Counted from the stretch's first letter, positions 1-8,126 are shown. The stretch is 64,000 nucleotides of DNA from Streptomyces sp. ADI96-02 (GCF_003846185.1 NZ_ML123034.1:1611983-1675982), one strand, 5' to 3'. Numbers and translations are program-made. Notes: generated from the letters alone by a model not told the origin.

Positions 1-556
1 GGGAGGTGGCGTCCGGCGGCTGGACGGTGATGAGGAAGCCGTCGGCGTGCGCGCCGCCCGTGACGATCGGCGCGAACCGGTCGACGACCAGGTCGGAGCC
101 GGAGCGGTCGGTGCGGGAGCCGGCGGTCAGCAGGTGCCCGCCCTTGCCCGCCTCGGTGGTGACGGAGGCCAGGTAGCGACGGCCGGCGGCGATCTCCGGG
201 AGGAGCGTGGCGCGCAGGGCGGGCGAGGCGTGGGCGACGACGGCGGCCACCTGCTGGCAGTGCATGCCGAGGATCATGGCGACGGACATGTCGGCCCGGC
301 CCAGTTCGACGCAGACGTCGAGGAGTTCGCCGGTGCTCGCGCCGAGGCCGCCGTACTCGGTGGGGACGGTCAGGCCGAGCAGTCGGGTCTCGCGCAGGGC
401 GGCCAGCGCCTCCACCGGGAAGTCGGCGTCGTCGTCGTGCCGGGGCGCGTGGACGGCGGTGACCTCGGCGACGTGCCGGGCCCGCTGGAGGGGGCTCCGC
501 CCCGCGAAGGGGTCGGCGGCCAGGGTTTCGGGGGCGGTCGGGAGCACGGTGGTCAT
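1..556 (-). CDS. Acyl-CoA dehydrogenase family protein, C-terminus beyond window
   Basis: Reading leftward from the ATG at 556, the frame stays open for 185 codons to the window edge, so only the N-terminal domain is visible. It starts MTTVLPTAPETLAADPFAG and contains LGLTVPTEYGGLGAS and a segment beginning RADMSVAMILGMHCQQ, which are typical of the alpha-helical N-terminal domain of FAD-dependent acyl-CoA/acyl-ACP dehydrogenases. The family makes 2,3-unsaturated acyl thioesters. Its ATG overlaps the stop of the upstream carrier-protein gene (ATGA). It is therefore probably translated with that protein and may act on the carrier-bound chain. The catalytic Glu region is outside the window. Confidence 0.85.
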   Translation of the reverse strand, partial: MTTVLPTAPETLAADPFAGRSPLQRARHVAEVTAVHAPRHDDDADFPVEALAALRETRLLGLTVPTEYGGLGASTGELLDVCVELGRADMSVAMILGMHCQQVAAVVAHASPALRATLLPEIAAGRRYLASVTTEAGKGGHLLTAGSRTDRSGSDLVVDRFAPIVTGGAHADGFLITVQPPDATS

Positions 557-813
557 GCCGCCTCCGCCGCTGCGGCGTCGGCGTCCTGCGCGGCCTCGAT
601 GGCGCTCCACAGGCTGCCCGCGGTCGCGAAGGTCGCGTCGTTGAGGTCGTCGTCGGCGAGCGCGATGCCGAAGGTGTCCTCGATGGCGAAGAGCAGTTCG
701 ATCGACTGCATGGAGTCCAGGCCCAGTTCGCGCAGGACCGAGTCCTGGCGGAGCTCCTGTCCGTGCAGGTACTTGAGGAAGGGCGCCAGCAGTTCGGTGA
801 ATCGGGTGTCCAT
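553..813 (-). CDS. Free-standing acyl carrier protein (ACP1)
   Basis: An 86-residue protein with the carrier signature ELGLDSMQSIELLFAIEDTF. Ser34 of the DSM motif is the expected phosphopantetheine site, followed by the acidic helix II typical of ACPs. The C-terminus is an Ala/Asp-rich tail. AGGAG lies upstream of the ATG at 813. It sits 58 bp downstream of the BtrH-like/ACP fusion gene and overlaps the acyl-CoA dehydrogenase start by four bases. It probably tethers an acyl or aminoacyl intermediate. The substrate cannot be read from the sequence, and no adenylation or loading enzyme is inside the window. Confidence 0.9.
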   Translation of the reverse strand: MDTRFTELLAPFLKYLHGQELRQDSVLRELGLDSMQSIELLFAIEDTFGIALADDDLNDATFATAGSLWSAIEAAQDADAAAAEAA

Positions 814-871
814 CGCGATGCTCCTAGAGGCTGGGAAGGGTGGGGAGGGGTGCGCGGGGGCGCGCGGGATG

Positions 872-2032
872 TCAGCGGGCCGCCCCGGCGGCCGTGACCA
901 GGGCGCAGAGGCCGTCGAGCCGGTGCAGGTTCTCGGGGAGGAGGTCGTCGGGGTCGAACTCGACGCCGAACCTCTCCTCCAGGGCTTCGACGACCTCGAC
1001 GACCTCGAAGGAGTGGAAGCCGGGCAGCGCGGTCAGCGCGGGCGCGGCCCGCACCTCGTCGGCGGGGACGCCGACGACGTCGGCGACCACCTCGGCCACG
1101 GCGGCGCGGACGGGGTCCGGCGTCCCGAAGAGCTCCCGGTCGGCGTGGAGGGCGGCGGCCACGTCGGGCAGCAGTCCCCCGGGTTCGGGCCGGCCGCGCT
1201 GGACCCGCCGGAACGCCAGGAACGCCTGCTCCGCGAGGCGGCCCAGCCGCAGCACGTGCGCGGCGGTCCGCTCGTCGAGAGGGCCGGGCCGGGTGGCGAG
1301 GAAGGCCGCGTGCAGGGCGCGGGAGCGGGCCAGCAGCCAGGTCTCGGTGGTGAGCTGGTCCAGGGCTGCCACCCGGTCGGGGTGGGCGGCGTAGGCGGCG
1401 ACGTACTCCTCGATCCCCGCGTGGTCGCCGTACGGCTCCGCCTCGGGGGCCGGGACCGGGTCGAAGCGCAGCACGAGCGAGGAGACCGGCAGCGTCGACC
1501 AGTCCGTCACCCACCGCACGGGGGCCGCGACGCCCCACGGGGTGTGGCTGGAGTAGGCGTCGACGACGAGGGCCCGCTCGCCGTGCGGGGCCACCAGGTA
1601 GCTGTGTTCCATGTGCCGCTGCCCGTGGTACGGGAGCCACGGCATGGCGAAGGAGTCCGCGACGACGTACAGGCGGCCGTGCTCGCGGGCGAGTCCGGCC
1701 AGGGCGTCGGGCTGGACGGCGGTCCACCGGGCGGTCTCGGCGAGGCCGGCCGAGGCCGCCGTGGCGAGCTGGTCCTCCAGGGCCGGTTCGACCGTGGGCA
1801 GGCCGTGCGGGCCGGGCCGGGGACGAAAGCGCAGGGCCGCGCCGAGGGCGAGGTGGGCGTCCGGTCCGTGCAGGTCGTCGGCGAGCTGGGCCAGGTTCGA
1901 CTGGACGCAGTCGAGCCGCCCGGCGCGCTCCGCCGACAGGACCGCCGCCGTGTCCGGGCCACTCGCGGCGGCCGTCGGTGGGACCGTCGGTGGGGCCGTC
2001 GGTGTGGCCGCGGCCTCGGTGACGGCGGTCAT
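872..2032 (-). CDS. BtrH-like acyltransferase domain fused to a C-terminal carrier domain
   Basis: A 386-residue protein. Residues about 35 to 230 contain LDCVQSNLAQLADDLHG and LGAALRFRPRPGPHGLP, then YVVADSFAMPWLPYH and ERALVVDAYSSHTPWG. This resembles the papain-like BtrH N-terminal family, whose butirosin member transfers an acyl group from a carrier protein to an amine. The last 75 or so residues form a carrier domain with GFHSFEVVEVVEALEERFG, where Ser341 is in the phosphopantetheine position (HSF instead of DSL). The ATG at 2032 overlaps the stop of the TrpB2-like gene (ATGA). The likely role is final transfer or release of a carrier-bound acyl chain. BtrH assignment rests on remembered family motifs and is moderate; the carrier domain is clear. 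Confidence 0.7.
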   Translation of the reverse strand: MTAVTEAAATPTAPPTVPPTAAASGPDTAAVLSAERAGRLDCVQSNLAQLADDLHGPDAHLALGAALRFRPRPGPHGLPTVEPALEDQLATAASAGLAETARWTAVQPDALAGLAREHGRLYVVADSFAMPWLPYHGQRHMEHSYLVAPHGERALVVDAYSSHTPWGVAAPVRWVTDWSTLPVSSLVLRFDPVPAPEAEPYGDHAGIEEYVAAYAAHPDRVAALDQLTTETWLLARSRALHAAFLATRPGPLDERTAAHVLRLGRLAEQAFLAFRRVQRGRPEPGGLLPDVAAALHADRELFGTPDPVRAAVAEVVADVVGVPADEVRAAPALTALPGFHSFEVVEVVEALEERFGVEFDPDDLLPENLHRLDGLCALVTAAGAAR

Positions 2033-3405
2033 CGCGGTCCTCCCGCGGCTCCCGCGAGGAGGGCGGCGGCGGGGTGCGCGCCGGGGGCGGCGGGGCTGAG
2101 TCCGGACACCGCGGCGAGCAGGGCCTGCTCGCTCGGGGCCTCGTCGCCCAGCTCGTCGTTGAGCAGCTGCTCGTAGGCGGCCAGGTCGAGGTAGCCGCTG
2201 CCGCTGACGCAGACCAGGACGCCCTTCTCGGCCCGCATGCCGTCCGCGCCGGAGGTGGCGAGCTTGGCGGCGGCGGCGAGCGCGTGGCCGGACTCCGGTG
2301 CGGGGAGCACGGTCTCGTGCCGGGTGAGCAGGCGGCCGGCGTCCAGTGCCTCCTGCTGGGTGACGGCGGTGGCGTCGATGTCGCCGGTGTGGCGCATGGC
2401 GGAGATGAGTTTGGCCGCCCCGTGGAAGCGCAGCCCGGCGGAGTGCGCGTCCGGGATCGGGTAGTCGCTGCCGATGGTGTACATCGCCTCCAGCGGGCCG
2501 GTGCCGGTGGCGTCGGTCTTGTCGTACGCGTACACGCCCCGGGTGAGTTTGGGGGCCGTCGAGGACTCGGCCGCGACCAGGCGGGGCGGCGTCGCGCCGG
2601 TGGCGGCGGCCTCCGCGTGGAAGGGCAGGGCTATGCCGCCGAAGTTGGAGCCCGCGCCGACCGCGCCGACCACCGTGTCGATGCCGGCGTCCAGCTCCGC
2701 GAGCTGCGTCTGCGCCTCCAGGCCGATGACGGACTGGTGGAGGATGCTGTAGGTCTCGCCGCTGCCGATGCAGAAGGCCACATCGTCGTGGTCGGAGGCG
2801 TACTCGACCGCTTCGCCGATGGCCAGCGCCAGGCTGTTGCCGATGCCGTCGGCGCGGGTTCCGGAGACCCGGGTGAGGCCGCTGGGGCTGGAGTGGATCT
2901 CCGCGCCGAGCATGCGCATGAGCACCCCGCGGTACGGCTTGCGCCGCAGGCTGGACTCGACCATGAACACCCGGCAGCGCAGCCCGAACAGCGCGCAGGC
3001 AGCCGCCATCGCGGTGCCCCACTGGCCGGCGCCGGTCCCGGTGACCAGTTCCCTGACCCCGGCCTTCTTGTAGTAGTACGCCTGCGCCAGAGCCGTGTTG
3101 AGCTTGTGGCTGCCGGAGATGTTGCCGCCCTCGTACTTCATGTAGACGGGCACCCGGGCGCCGATGGCCCGCTCGAAACCGGTGGCGCGCCACAGCGGCG
3201 TCGGCCGGAACCTGGCGTAGGCGTCGAGGACTTCGGCGGGGATGTCCCAGTACTCGCGCTCCAGCACGCTCTGCCGGACCAGCTCCATCGGCAGGTTGAC
3301 GCCGACGCCGGTGCGGCCGGTGGTCTCGGGGGTGAGGTCGGGCGGCAGCGGGACGGAGAGGTGGGGCAGGGTGCTGCGCCAGCGGGTGGGCAGGGCGGCG
3401 GTCAT
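2029..3405 (-). CDS. TrpB2-like PLP-dependent beta-replacement/elimination enzyme
   Basis: A 458-residue fold-type II PLP enzyme of the TrpB2 branch. The PLP lysine is Lys101 in YEGGNISGSHKLNTA, followed by TGTGAGQWGTAMAAACALFG, VFMVESSLRRKPYRGVLMR and the C-terminal LVCVSGSGYLDLAAYE. TrpB catalyses beta-replacement on serine, and some TrpB2 enzymes use O-phosphoserine. No trpA or other trp gene is nearby, so this is probably a pathway enzyme that activates the beta-carbon of an amino acid for a nucleophile other than indole. The start overlaps the stop of the upstream carrier protein (ATGA), inside a strictly coupled operon. The real substrate is unknown. Confidence 0.9.
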   Translation of the reverse strand: MTAALPTRWRSTLPHLSVPLPPDLTPETTGRTGVGVNLPMELVRQSVLEREYWDIPAEVLDAYARFRPTPLWRATGFERAIGARVPVYMKYEGGNISGSHKLNTALAQAYYYKKAGVRELVTGTGAGQWGTAMAAACALFGLRCRVFMVESSLRRKPYRGVLMRMLGAEIHSSPSGLTRVSGTRADGIGNSLALAIGEAVEYASDHDDVAFCIGSGETYSILHQSVIGLEAQTQLAELDAGIDTVVGAVGAGSNFGGIALPFHAEAAATGATPPRLVAAESSTAPKLTRGVYAYDKTDATGTGPLEAMYTIGSDYPIPDAHSAGLRFHGAAKLISAMRHTGDIDATAVTQQEALDAGRLLTRHETVLPAPESGHALAAAAKLATSGADGMRAEKGVLVCVSGSGYLDLAAYEQLLNDELGDEAPSEQALLAAVSGLSPAAPGAHPAAALLAGAAGGPR

Positions 3406-3716
3406 CGGACGTCCTCCGCACCGGAGACGACGACGTCGATCAGGTCGCCGACGGTCTGGAAGGACCGGCCGACGAACAGGTCGTCGGGCAGGGTGATGGA
3501 GAGCTCGTCCTCGATGCGGACCAGCATGCCGACGAAGCCGAGGGAGTTGACGCGCAGCAGGGTGCCGACGAGCGGTTCGGCGTCGTCGATGGCGTCGGGG
3601 CCGATGGACAGGCGGGACTCCGCGATGACGACGCGTTTGACGGTGTCGGCCACCGCCGCGCGGTCGAGCCGCTGGGCCGTCGGTGCGGGAGCCTCGGTCG
3701 GGTGGGACTGGATCAT
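3402..3716 (-). CDS. Free-standing acyl carrier protein (ACP2)
   Basis: A 104-residue protein. After a 16-residue Pro/Ala leader it has the four-helix carrier pattern with LLRVNSLGFVGMLVRIEDEL. Ser58 in NSL is the predicted phosphopantetheine site, so the usual Asp before the serine is replaced by Asn. It ends in a typical helix IV (FQTVGDLIDVVVSG). GAGAGG lies before the ATG at 3716, and its stop overlaps the start of the TrpB2-like gene. It is one of three carrier domains in this operon; each probably serves a different step or building block. Confidence 0.85.
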   Translation of the reverse strand: MIQSHPTEAPAPTAQRLDRAAVADTVKRVVIAESRLSIGPDAIDDAEPLVGTLLRVNSLGFVGMLVRIEDELSITLPDDLFVGRSFQTVGDLIDVVVSGAEDVR

Positions 3717-3890
3717 GACAACCTCTCGAAGATCGGTACGGGACGTGACGGACGTGCGGGAGGGTGTGCGCGGGCGGCGGGTGGGGGGGCGGCCTGCCGT
3801 GGGGGAGGCGGCCTGCCGTGGTGGGCGGCTCGGTCGGGTGCGGGCGCGGCTCGGCGGTGGCCGTGCGACCGCGGTGCGGGCCGGCCGGTG
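3717..3890. other. G-rich spacer with a short direct repeat
   Basis: This 174 bp gap between the ProA-like gene and ACP2 is unusually G-rich on the plus strand. It carries two copies of GGCGGCCTGCCGTGG about 17 bp apart (around 3788 to 3821). No ORF or clear hairpin terminator was recognised. It interrupts an operon whose other junctions mostly overlap, so an internal promoter or an RNA processing site is possible. Confidence 0.4.
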
Positions 3891-5168
3891 TCAGTCCCGC
3901 ATCTGGCCGTCGGCCTCGATCACCCAGGAGCTGGTGACCAGCGCCCCGAGGGTGACCGGGCCGCGGACGTGCAGGCGGCCGGTGGCGATGGCGATCTCGG
4001 AGCCGAGGCCGAGCTTGGGTCCGTCGTGCAGGCGCAGGGATCCGTTGACGACGACCATGGCCGCGTCGACCCGGCGGGTGAACTCCCGGGCGACCTCGCG
4101 GTCCCGGGCGACGATGCCCTCGGTGTGCTGCGAGCCGTGGGCCCGGACGAACGCGGCGGCGGCCTGCGGGCCGGAGACCGGGCGCAGGGCGATCACCGGG
4201 TCGAGGAACTCCCGCCCGGTGTCGTGCGGTTCCAGCGGTTCGGTGCGCCAGGGGCTGTCCTCGCGGGGCGCGGGGGCCGGTACGGAGGCGTCCAGGCGCA
4301 CGGTGAGGTCGGCCCGCTCGCGTTCGCACGCGTCGAGCAGGGCCGCCAGGTACTCCTGGGCGATCTCCTCGTCGACCAGGACCATCTCCACCGAGGTGCA
4401 GCCGGCCGGTTCGGGGATCTTGCTGTTCAGGGTGGCGCGGGCGGCCAGTTCCAGGTCGGCGCTGCGGTGCACGTACAGGTGGTTGACCCCGCCGCCGCTG
4501 GCGATCAGCGGGATGGAGCTGGAGCTGCGGCAGTAGTCGATGAGGGAGGGGCTGCCGCGCGGGATGAGGACGTCGACCTGGTCGGGGCGGGCCAGTACGC
4601 CCTTCATCAGGGAGCGGTCGGGGTCGTCGAGGACGGTCACGAGGCCCGGCGGCAGCCCGGCCGCCCGCAGCGCCGCCTTGACGGCCGTGGCGAGGGCGGC
4701 GTCGGTGGCGGCGCTCTCCTTGCCGCCGCGCAGCAGGACCGCGTTGCCGACCGCGACCGGGAGGAGCGCGCCGTCGACGGTCACGGTGGGCCGCGCCTCG
4801 TAGATCATGAACGCGACGCCGAGCGGTTTGGGGACCCGGCGCAGGACGCCCCAGTCGCCGGCCGGGATTCCCGGTGCGTCGGCGAGGACGGTGGCCAGTT
4901 CCGAGGCGACGGCCTCGGTGAGCCGGACCATGGCCGCGAGATGGGCGTCGGTCAGGCGCAGCCGGGTCACCAGGGTGGGCGGGAGGCCGCGGGCCTCGGC
5001 GCGGGCGAGGTCGGTGCGGTTGGCTTCCTGGATGTCGGCCCAGTGCGCGGTGAGGTGGGCGGCGAGTTCGTGGCAGTAGCGGGTGTAGGCGGGGTCGCCG
5101 GTCGGCGGGGCGGCGTCGAGGGCCGCGCGTGCCTCGTTGAGTATCTGCTCGGGCATGTCGGCGTTCAC
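3891..5168 (-). CDS. ProA-like (glutamate-5-semialdehyde dehydrogenase family) reductase
   Basis: A 425-residue aldehyde-dehydrogenase-fold protein. Family marks are KPLGVAFMIYEARPTVTVDG, NAVLLRGGKES, VLIPRGSPSLIDYCR and KIPEPAGCTSVEM, with the catalytic Cys at about residue 257. In proline synthesis ProA reduces gamma-glutamyl phosphate with NADPH. Here there is no proB next to it, and it lies between a short-chain reductase and a carrier protein, so it is likely a recruited copy. It may reduce an acyl phosphate or carrier thioester to an aldehyde. The GTG start at 5168 gives a GTGA overlap with the preceding stop; an ATG at 5156 is the alternative. A second true proA elsewhere in the genome is expected. 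Confidence 0.85.
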   Translation of the reverse strand: MNADMPEQILNEARAALDAAPPTGDPAYTRYCHELAAHLTAHWADIQEANRTDLARAEARGLPPTLVTRLRLTDAHLAAMVRLTEAVASELATVLADAPGIPAGDWGVLRRVPKPLGVAFMIYEARPTVTVDGALLPVAVGNAVLLRGGKESAATDAALATAVKAALRAAGLPPGLVTVLDDPDRSLMKGVLARPDQVDVLIPRGSPSLIDYCRSSSSIPLIASGGGVNHLYVHRSADLELAARATLNSKIPEPAGCTSVEMVLVDEEIAQEYLAALLDACERERADLTVRLDASVPAPAPREDSPWRTEPLEPHDTGREFLDPVIALRPVSGPQAAAAFVRAHGSQHTEGIVARDREVAREFTRRVDAAMVVVNGSLRLHDGPKLGLGSEIAIATGRLHVRGPVTLGALVTSSWVIEADGQMRD

Positions 5169-5902
5169 CACATGAACTGGCCACCGTCAATGATCAGTTT
5201 CTGACCATTGAGGTAGGTGGCGGCCGGGCCGACGAGGAATTCGAGCGCGTCGGCGACGTCCTCGACGGTTCCCATGCGGCGGGAGGGGATCTCGTCCAGG
5301 GTCTGCTCCATGCGCTCCGGGTCGTCCAGGCGCCAGCGGGTGCGCAGCTCCTCGGTGTCGATCATGCCGGGGATCAGGCAGTTGACCCGGATCGTGGGGG
5401 CCAGCTCCAGGGCCAGGCACTTGGTGAACTGGAGCAGACCGGCTTTGCTGGCGCAGTAGTTGACGCCGTCGACACGGGGCCGGATGCCGGTGGTCGCGCC
5501 GATGTTGACGATCGAGCCGCCGCCGGCCGCGAGCATCGCCGGGGCGAGGGCCCGGGTCAGCCAGAACGGGCCGGAGAGGTTGGTGTCGAGGACGGCGCGC
5601 CAGTCCTCGTCGCTCATCTCCAGGAACGGCCGGTCGATGTTGCGTCCGGCGTTGTTGACCAGGACGGCGGGCGTGCCGTGCTCGGCCAGGACGCGGGCGG
5701 CGGCGTCGGCCACGGCCGAGGCGTCGGCGAGGTCGACCTGGAGGGCGGTGAGCCCGGCGTCGTTCGCCTCGGCCTTCTCGGCGGACTCCCGGTCGTGGGC
5801 GTAGAAGGCGACGACCCGGTGGCCCATGCCGATCAGCCGCCGGCTCAGGGCCAGTCCGATTCCTCGTGTTCCGCCGGTGACAACGGCAAGTGGTTCCGGC
5901 AT
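5165..5902 (-). CDS. FabG-like short-chain dehydrogenase/reductase lacking the usual catalytic Ser
   Basis: A 245-residue classical SDR. TGGTRGIG (residues 9 to 16) is the nucleotide-binding loop, NNAG follows at 83 to 86, and the catalytic Tyr149 and Lys153 lie in YCASK. The serine normally 13 residues before the Tyr is replaced: the stretch reads VNIGATTG, with Ala136 in that position and Thr137 next to it. The C-terminus is FLVGPAATYLNGQKLIIDGG, as in FabG. It is the first gene of the leftward operon, behind a TTGACC/TAAAAT promoter candidate, with GAGGAG before the ATG at 5902. It probably reduces a beta-keto group or dehydrates/epimerises a carrier-bound intermediate. Confidence 0.9.
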   Translation of the reverse strand: MPEPLAVVTGGTRGIGLALSRRLIGMGHRVVAFYAHDRESAEKAEANDAGLTALQVDLADASAVADAAARVLAEHGTPAVLVNNAGRNIDRPFLEMSDEDWRAVLDTNLSGPFWLTRALAPAMLAAGGGSIVNIGATTGIRPRVDGVNYCASKAGLLQFTKCLALELAPTIRVNCLIPGMIDTEELRTRWRLDDPERMEQTLDEIPSRRMGTVEDVADALEFLVGPAATYLNGQKLIIDGGQFMW

Positions 5903-5951
5903 GCGGGCTCCTCATAGGTCGCTTGAATGTACGGGCCGAACGAGCAACGCC

Positions 5952-5982
5952 ATTTTATGGAGGGCACTTCACGAGCGGTCAA
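5952..5982 (-). promoter_or_regulatory. Candidate promoter of the leftward biosynthetic operon
   Basis: On the minus strand TTGACC (5977 to 5982) is followed 19 bp later by TAAAAT (5952 to 5957), about 50 bp before the SDR start. The spacer is longer than the ideal 17 bp. It is the most AT-rich stretch in this gap. Confidence 0.45.
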
Positions 5983-6040
5983 CGAAACAGAGCGGAGCGC
6001 TCATTGGCGGGAGCGATGGCCGAAGCGGCTATGCGAATTC

Positions 6041-6056
6041 CCTATGGGGCCATAGG
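6041..6056. promoter_or_regulatory. Inverted repeat CCTATGG-GG-CCATAGG
   Basis: Perfect 7 bp arms separated by two bases, 53 bp downstream of the CGNR regulator stop and upstream of the SDR promoter candidate. The short spacer suits a protein-binding site better than an RNA hairpin. Confidence 0.35.
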
Positions 6057-6108
6057 CGCGCGGGAAGGCCGCACAGTGGAAGGGAACAGCGGGCGACGGC
6101 GTGTGCGG

Positions 6109-6657
6109 TCACTGTTCGCGCCGGCGGGCGGTGTAGCGGCGGGACTTGGTGCGGTTGCCGCACAGCCGCATCGAGCACCAGCGGCGGCTGTGGTTCTTGG
6201 AGGCGTCCCAGAACGCGCCGCGGCAGGTGTGCTCCGCGCACCTCTTGAGGCGCTGGATCTGTCCGGTCAGCACGAGTTCGGCCCAGGCGACGGCGAGCAG
6301 CGCCATGGCCCGGCGGGCGGGCGGCAGCGCGGGGTCGGGGACCAGGGTCGGCCCGCCGGGGCGCGCTCCGGTGAGGGTGACCAGGACCGGCACCTCGGCC
6401 AGCACGGCGTCGGCGAGCGCCAGCCGGTGCGGGGCGACCGGGTCCGCGTCGTCCAGCGCCTCGCGGAAGCCGGCGCGCAGGTCGAGGAGGGCCCGGTGCT
6501 CGGCGGCGGTCGGGCGCGGCTCGTCCGCGCCCGGCAGCCGCTCGGCCAGCCAGCGGGCGAGCTCGGCCGGCGTCGCGACGTCGTCCTCGCCGCTCTCCAG
6601 GTCGACGGTGTTGAGGAACGCCTCGATCAGCCGGGCGGCGGGAGGGGTCTCGATCAT
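6109..6657 (-). CDS. CGNR zinc-finger transcriptional regulator
   Basis: A 182-residue protein. The N-terminal 130 residues match the stress-induced (ABATE-like) domain pattern, including LIEAFLNTVDLESGEDD. The C-terminus is the CGNR finger, with CAEHTCRGAFWDASKN then SRRWCSMRLCGNRTKSRRY supplying the Cys/His ligands and basic residues. Such proteins bind DNA and often regulate neighbouring transporters or catabolic genes. It is divergent from the MFS exporter, and the gap contains repeats that look like operators. It probably controls the exporter and perhaps the adjacent biosynthetic genes. The effector is unknown. Confidence 0.88.
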   Translation of the reverse strand: MIETPPAARLIEAFLNTVDLESGEDDVATPAELARWLAERLPGADEPRPTAAEHRALLDLRAGFREALDDADPVAPHRLALADAVLAEVPVLVTLTGARPGGPTLVPDPALPPARRAMALLAVAWAELVLTGQIQRLKRCAEHTCRGAFWDASKNHSRRWCSMRLCGNRTKSRRYTARRREQ

Positions 6658-6679
6658 GGGATGCCACCTTCCGGGTCAG

Positions 6680-6744
6680 TGATCCCTGTCGGCATCAATG
6701 ATCCCTATCGACCGATGAATCACCTTGATGGGTCACCGGTGATT
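6680..6744. promoter_or_regulatory. Operator-like repeats between the CGNR regulator and MFS genes
   Basis: Two direct TGATCCCT repeats (6680 to 6687 and 6699 to 6706, 19 bp apart) are followed by AATCACC (6718 to 6724) and GGTGATT (6738 to 6744) in inverted orientation. Inside lies the perfect palindrome TCACCGGTGA (6733 to 6742). The region is AT-rich against its surroundings and separates divergent genes. Binding by the CGNR protein is an inference. Confidence 0.5.
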
Positions 6745-6806
6745 TTGGCTGCAAGCCCACCCTACCAATGCCATACTGACCATCTAAAGACCTTTGGAGG
6801 TTACGG

Positions 6807-8126
6807 ATGGACGAGACGCTGGCACCCTCCGATTCCGGCGGCGTGGCGGTCCGCGGCGCACCCGCCGGCCAGGAGCCCCGGAAGGACGGCGCGGGGGGCG
6901 GGGACCTCGGCGGGCGCAACACCGCCGTCCTGGTGGGCTTCACCGCGATCACCAACCTCGCCGACGGCGTCACCAAGGTGGTCTTACCGCTGATGGCGAC
7001 CCGGCTCACCGACTCGCCCGCCCAGGTGGCCGGCGTCGGCCTCACGCTCACGCTCCCCTGGCTCCTCGTGGCCCTGCACGTCGGCGTGCTGGTCGACCGC
7101 TTCGACCGGCGGTTGCTGCTGTGGCTCGCGGACGGCGTCCGGATGGCCGTCGTGGGCGGGCTGCTCTTCCTCAGCGTCTCCGACGCCGTGACCGTCCCCG
7201 CGCTGTACGCCGCCGGACTGGCCCTGGGCGTCGCCGAGGTGGTCGCCCTGACCTCGGCGGCCACGCTCGTGCCGGCCGCCGTGCCCCGCGCCGGCCAGGA
7301 GCGGGCCAACGCCTGGGTGGCGGGCGCCGAGACCGCGTGCAACGAGTTCTGCGGCCCCTTCGTCGGCGGCCTCCTCGTCGCGGCCGGGGCGAGTGTCGCG
7401 CTCGGCTGGACGGGCGTGGGCTATCTGATCGGCACGGTGATCCTGGTCTTCCTGGTCGGCCGCTTCAAGCCGCAGCGCGACGACGCCAAGCCGGCGGGCT
7501 CGGTCAACCAGCGCATCGCGGAAGGCGTCCGGTTCCTCTGGCGGCAGCGCCTGCTGCGGCTGATGGCGCTCTCCCTCACCGTGCTCTCCGCCTGCTGGGG
7601 CGCCTGGCTGGCGCTGATGCCGCTGATCGCCACGGACCGGATGGGCCTGGACGCCCGCGGCTACGGCATCCTGCTCAGCGCCCTGGGCGCGGGCGGCCTG
7701 CTCGGCGCGCTCACCGTCACCACCGTCAACCGGCTGCTGGGCCGCCGGTGGTCGATGTTCGCCGACCTGCTCGGCACCGCCGCCATGGTGGCCGCGCCGG
7801 TCTTCTCCACCGACCTGTGGGTCGTGGCCACCGGCGCCTTCCTCGGCGGCATGGGCGGCATCCTGTGGACGGTCAACTCCCGCACCATCAGCCAGCGGCT
7901 CGTCGACGGCGGCATGCTCGGCCGCTACAACGCCGCCGCCCGCCTCTTCAGCTGGGGCGCCATGCCGGTCGGGGCCGGTCTGGTGGGCGTGCTCGCCGAG
8001 TGGTTCGGCATCCGCGTCGCCTTCGCGGTCTTCACCCTCGCCACCCTGGCGATCATCGTCCCGTTCCTGCGCACCGTCACCCCCGGGGCGCTGGCCGAGG
8101 TGGACCGCCGTCCGGTGCGGGACTGA
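6807..8126 (+). CDS. MFS exporter (12 TM type)
   Basis: A 439-residue major facilitator with a hydrophilic 45-residue N-terminus and about twelve hydrophobic segments. The loop DRFDRRLLLWLADGVRM is the family motif A region, and the family also shows in FVGGLLVAAGASVALGWTG. The overall pattern is that of the DHA3/EntS-type exporters of small molecules. A strong GGAGG (6796 to 6800) precedes the ATG at 6807. Divergent from the CGNR regulator and inside the biosynthetic island, it is the obvious candidate for product export or self-resistance. Confidence 0.85.
   Translation: MDETLAPSDSGGVAVRGAPAGQEPRKDGAGGGDLGGRNTAVLVGFTAITNLADGVTKVVLPLMATRLTDSPAQVAGVGLTLTLPWLLVALHVGVLVDRFDRRLLLWLADGVRMAVVGGLLFLSVSDAVTVPALYAAGLALGVAEVVALTSAATLVPAAVPRAGQERANAWVAGAETACNEFCGPFVGGLLVAAGASVALGWTGVGYLIGTVILVFLVGRFKPQRDDAKPAGSVNQRIAEGVRFLWRQRLLRLMALSLTVLSACWGAWLALMPLIATDRMGLDARGYGILLSALGAGGLLGALTVTTVNRLLGRRWSMFADLLGTAAMVAAPVFSTDLWVVATGAFLGGMGGILWTVNSRTISQRLVDGGMLGRYNAAARLFSWGAMPVGAGLVGVLAEWFGIRVAFAVFTLATLAIIVPFLRTVTPGALAEVDRRPVRD

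Noticed and set aside
47..2176. Long rightward open frame over the left operon
   Set aside because: It is antisense to well-recognised carrier, BtrH-like and TrpB2-like genes; such frames are expected in high-GC DNA and its protein is Gly/Arg/Val low complexity.
3741..3880. G-rich run as a possible G-quadruplex control element
   Set aside because: The G-runs are irregular and similar runs are common by chance at this GC content; kept only as a note on the spacer.
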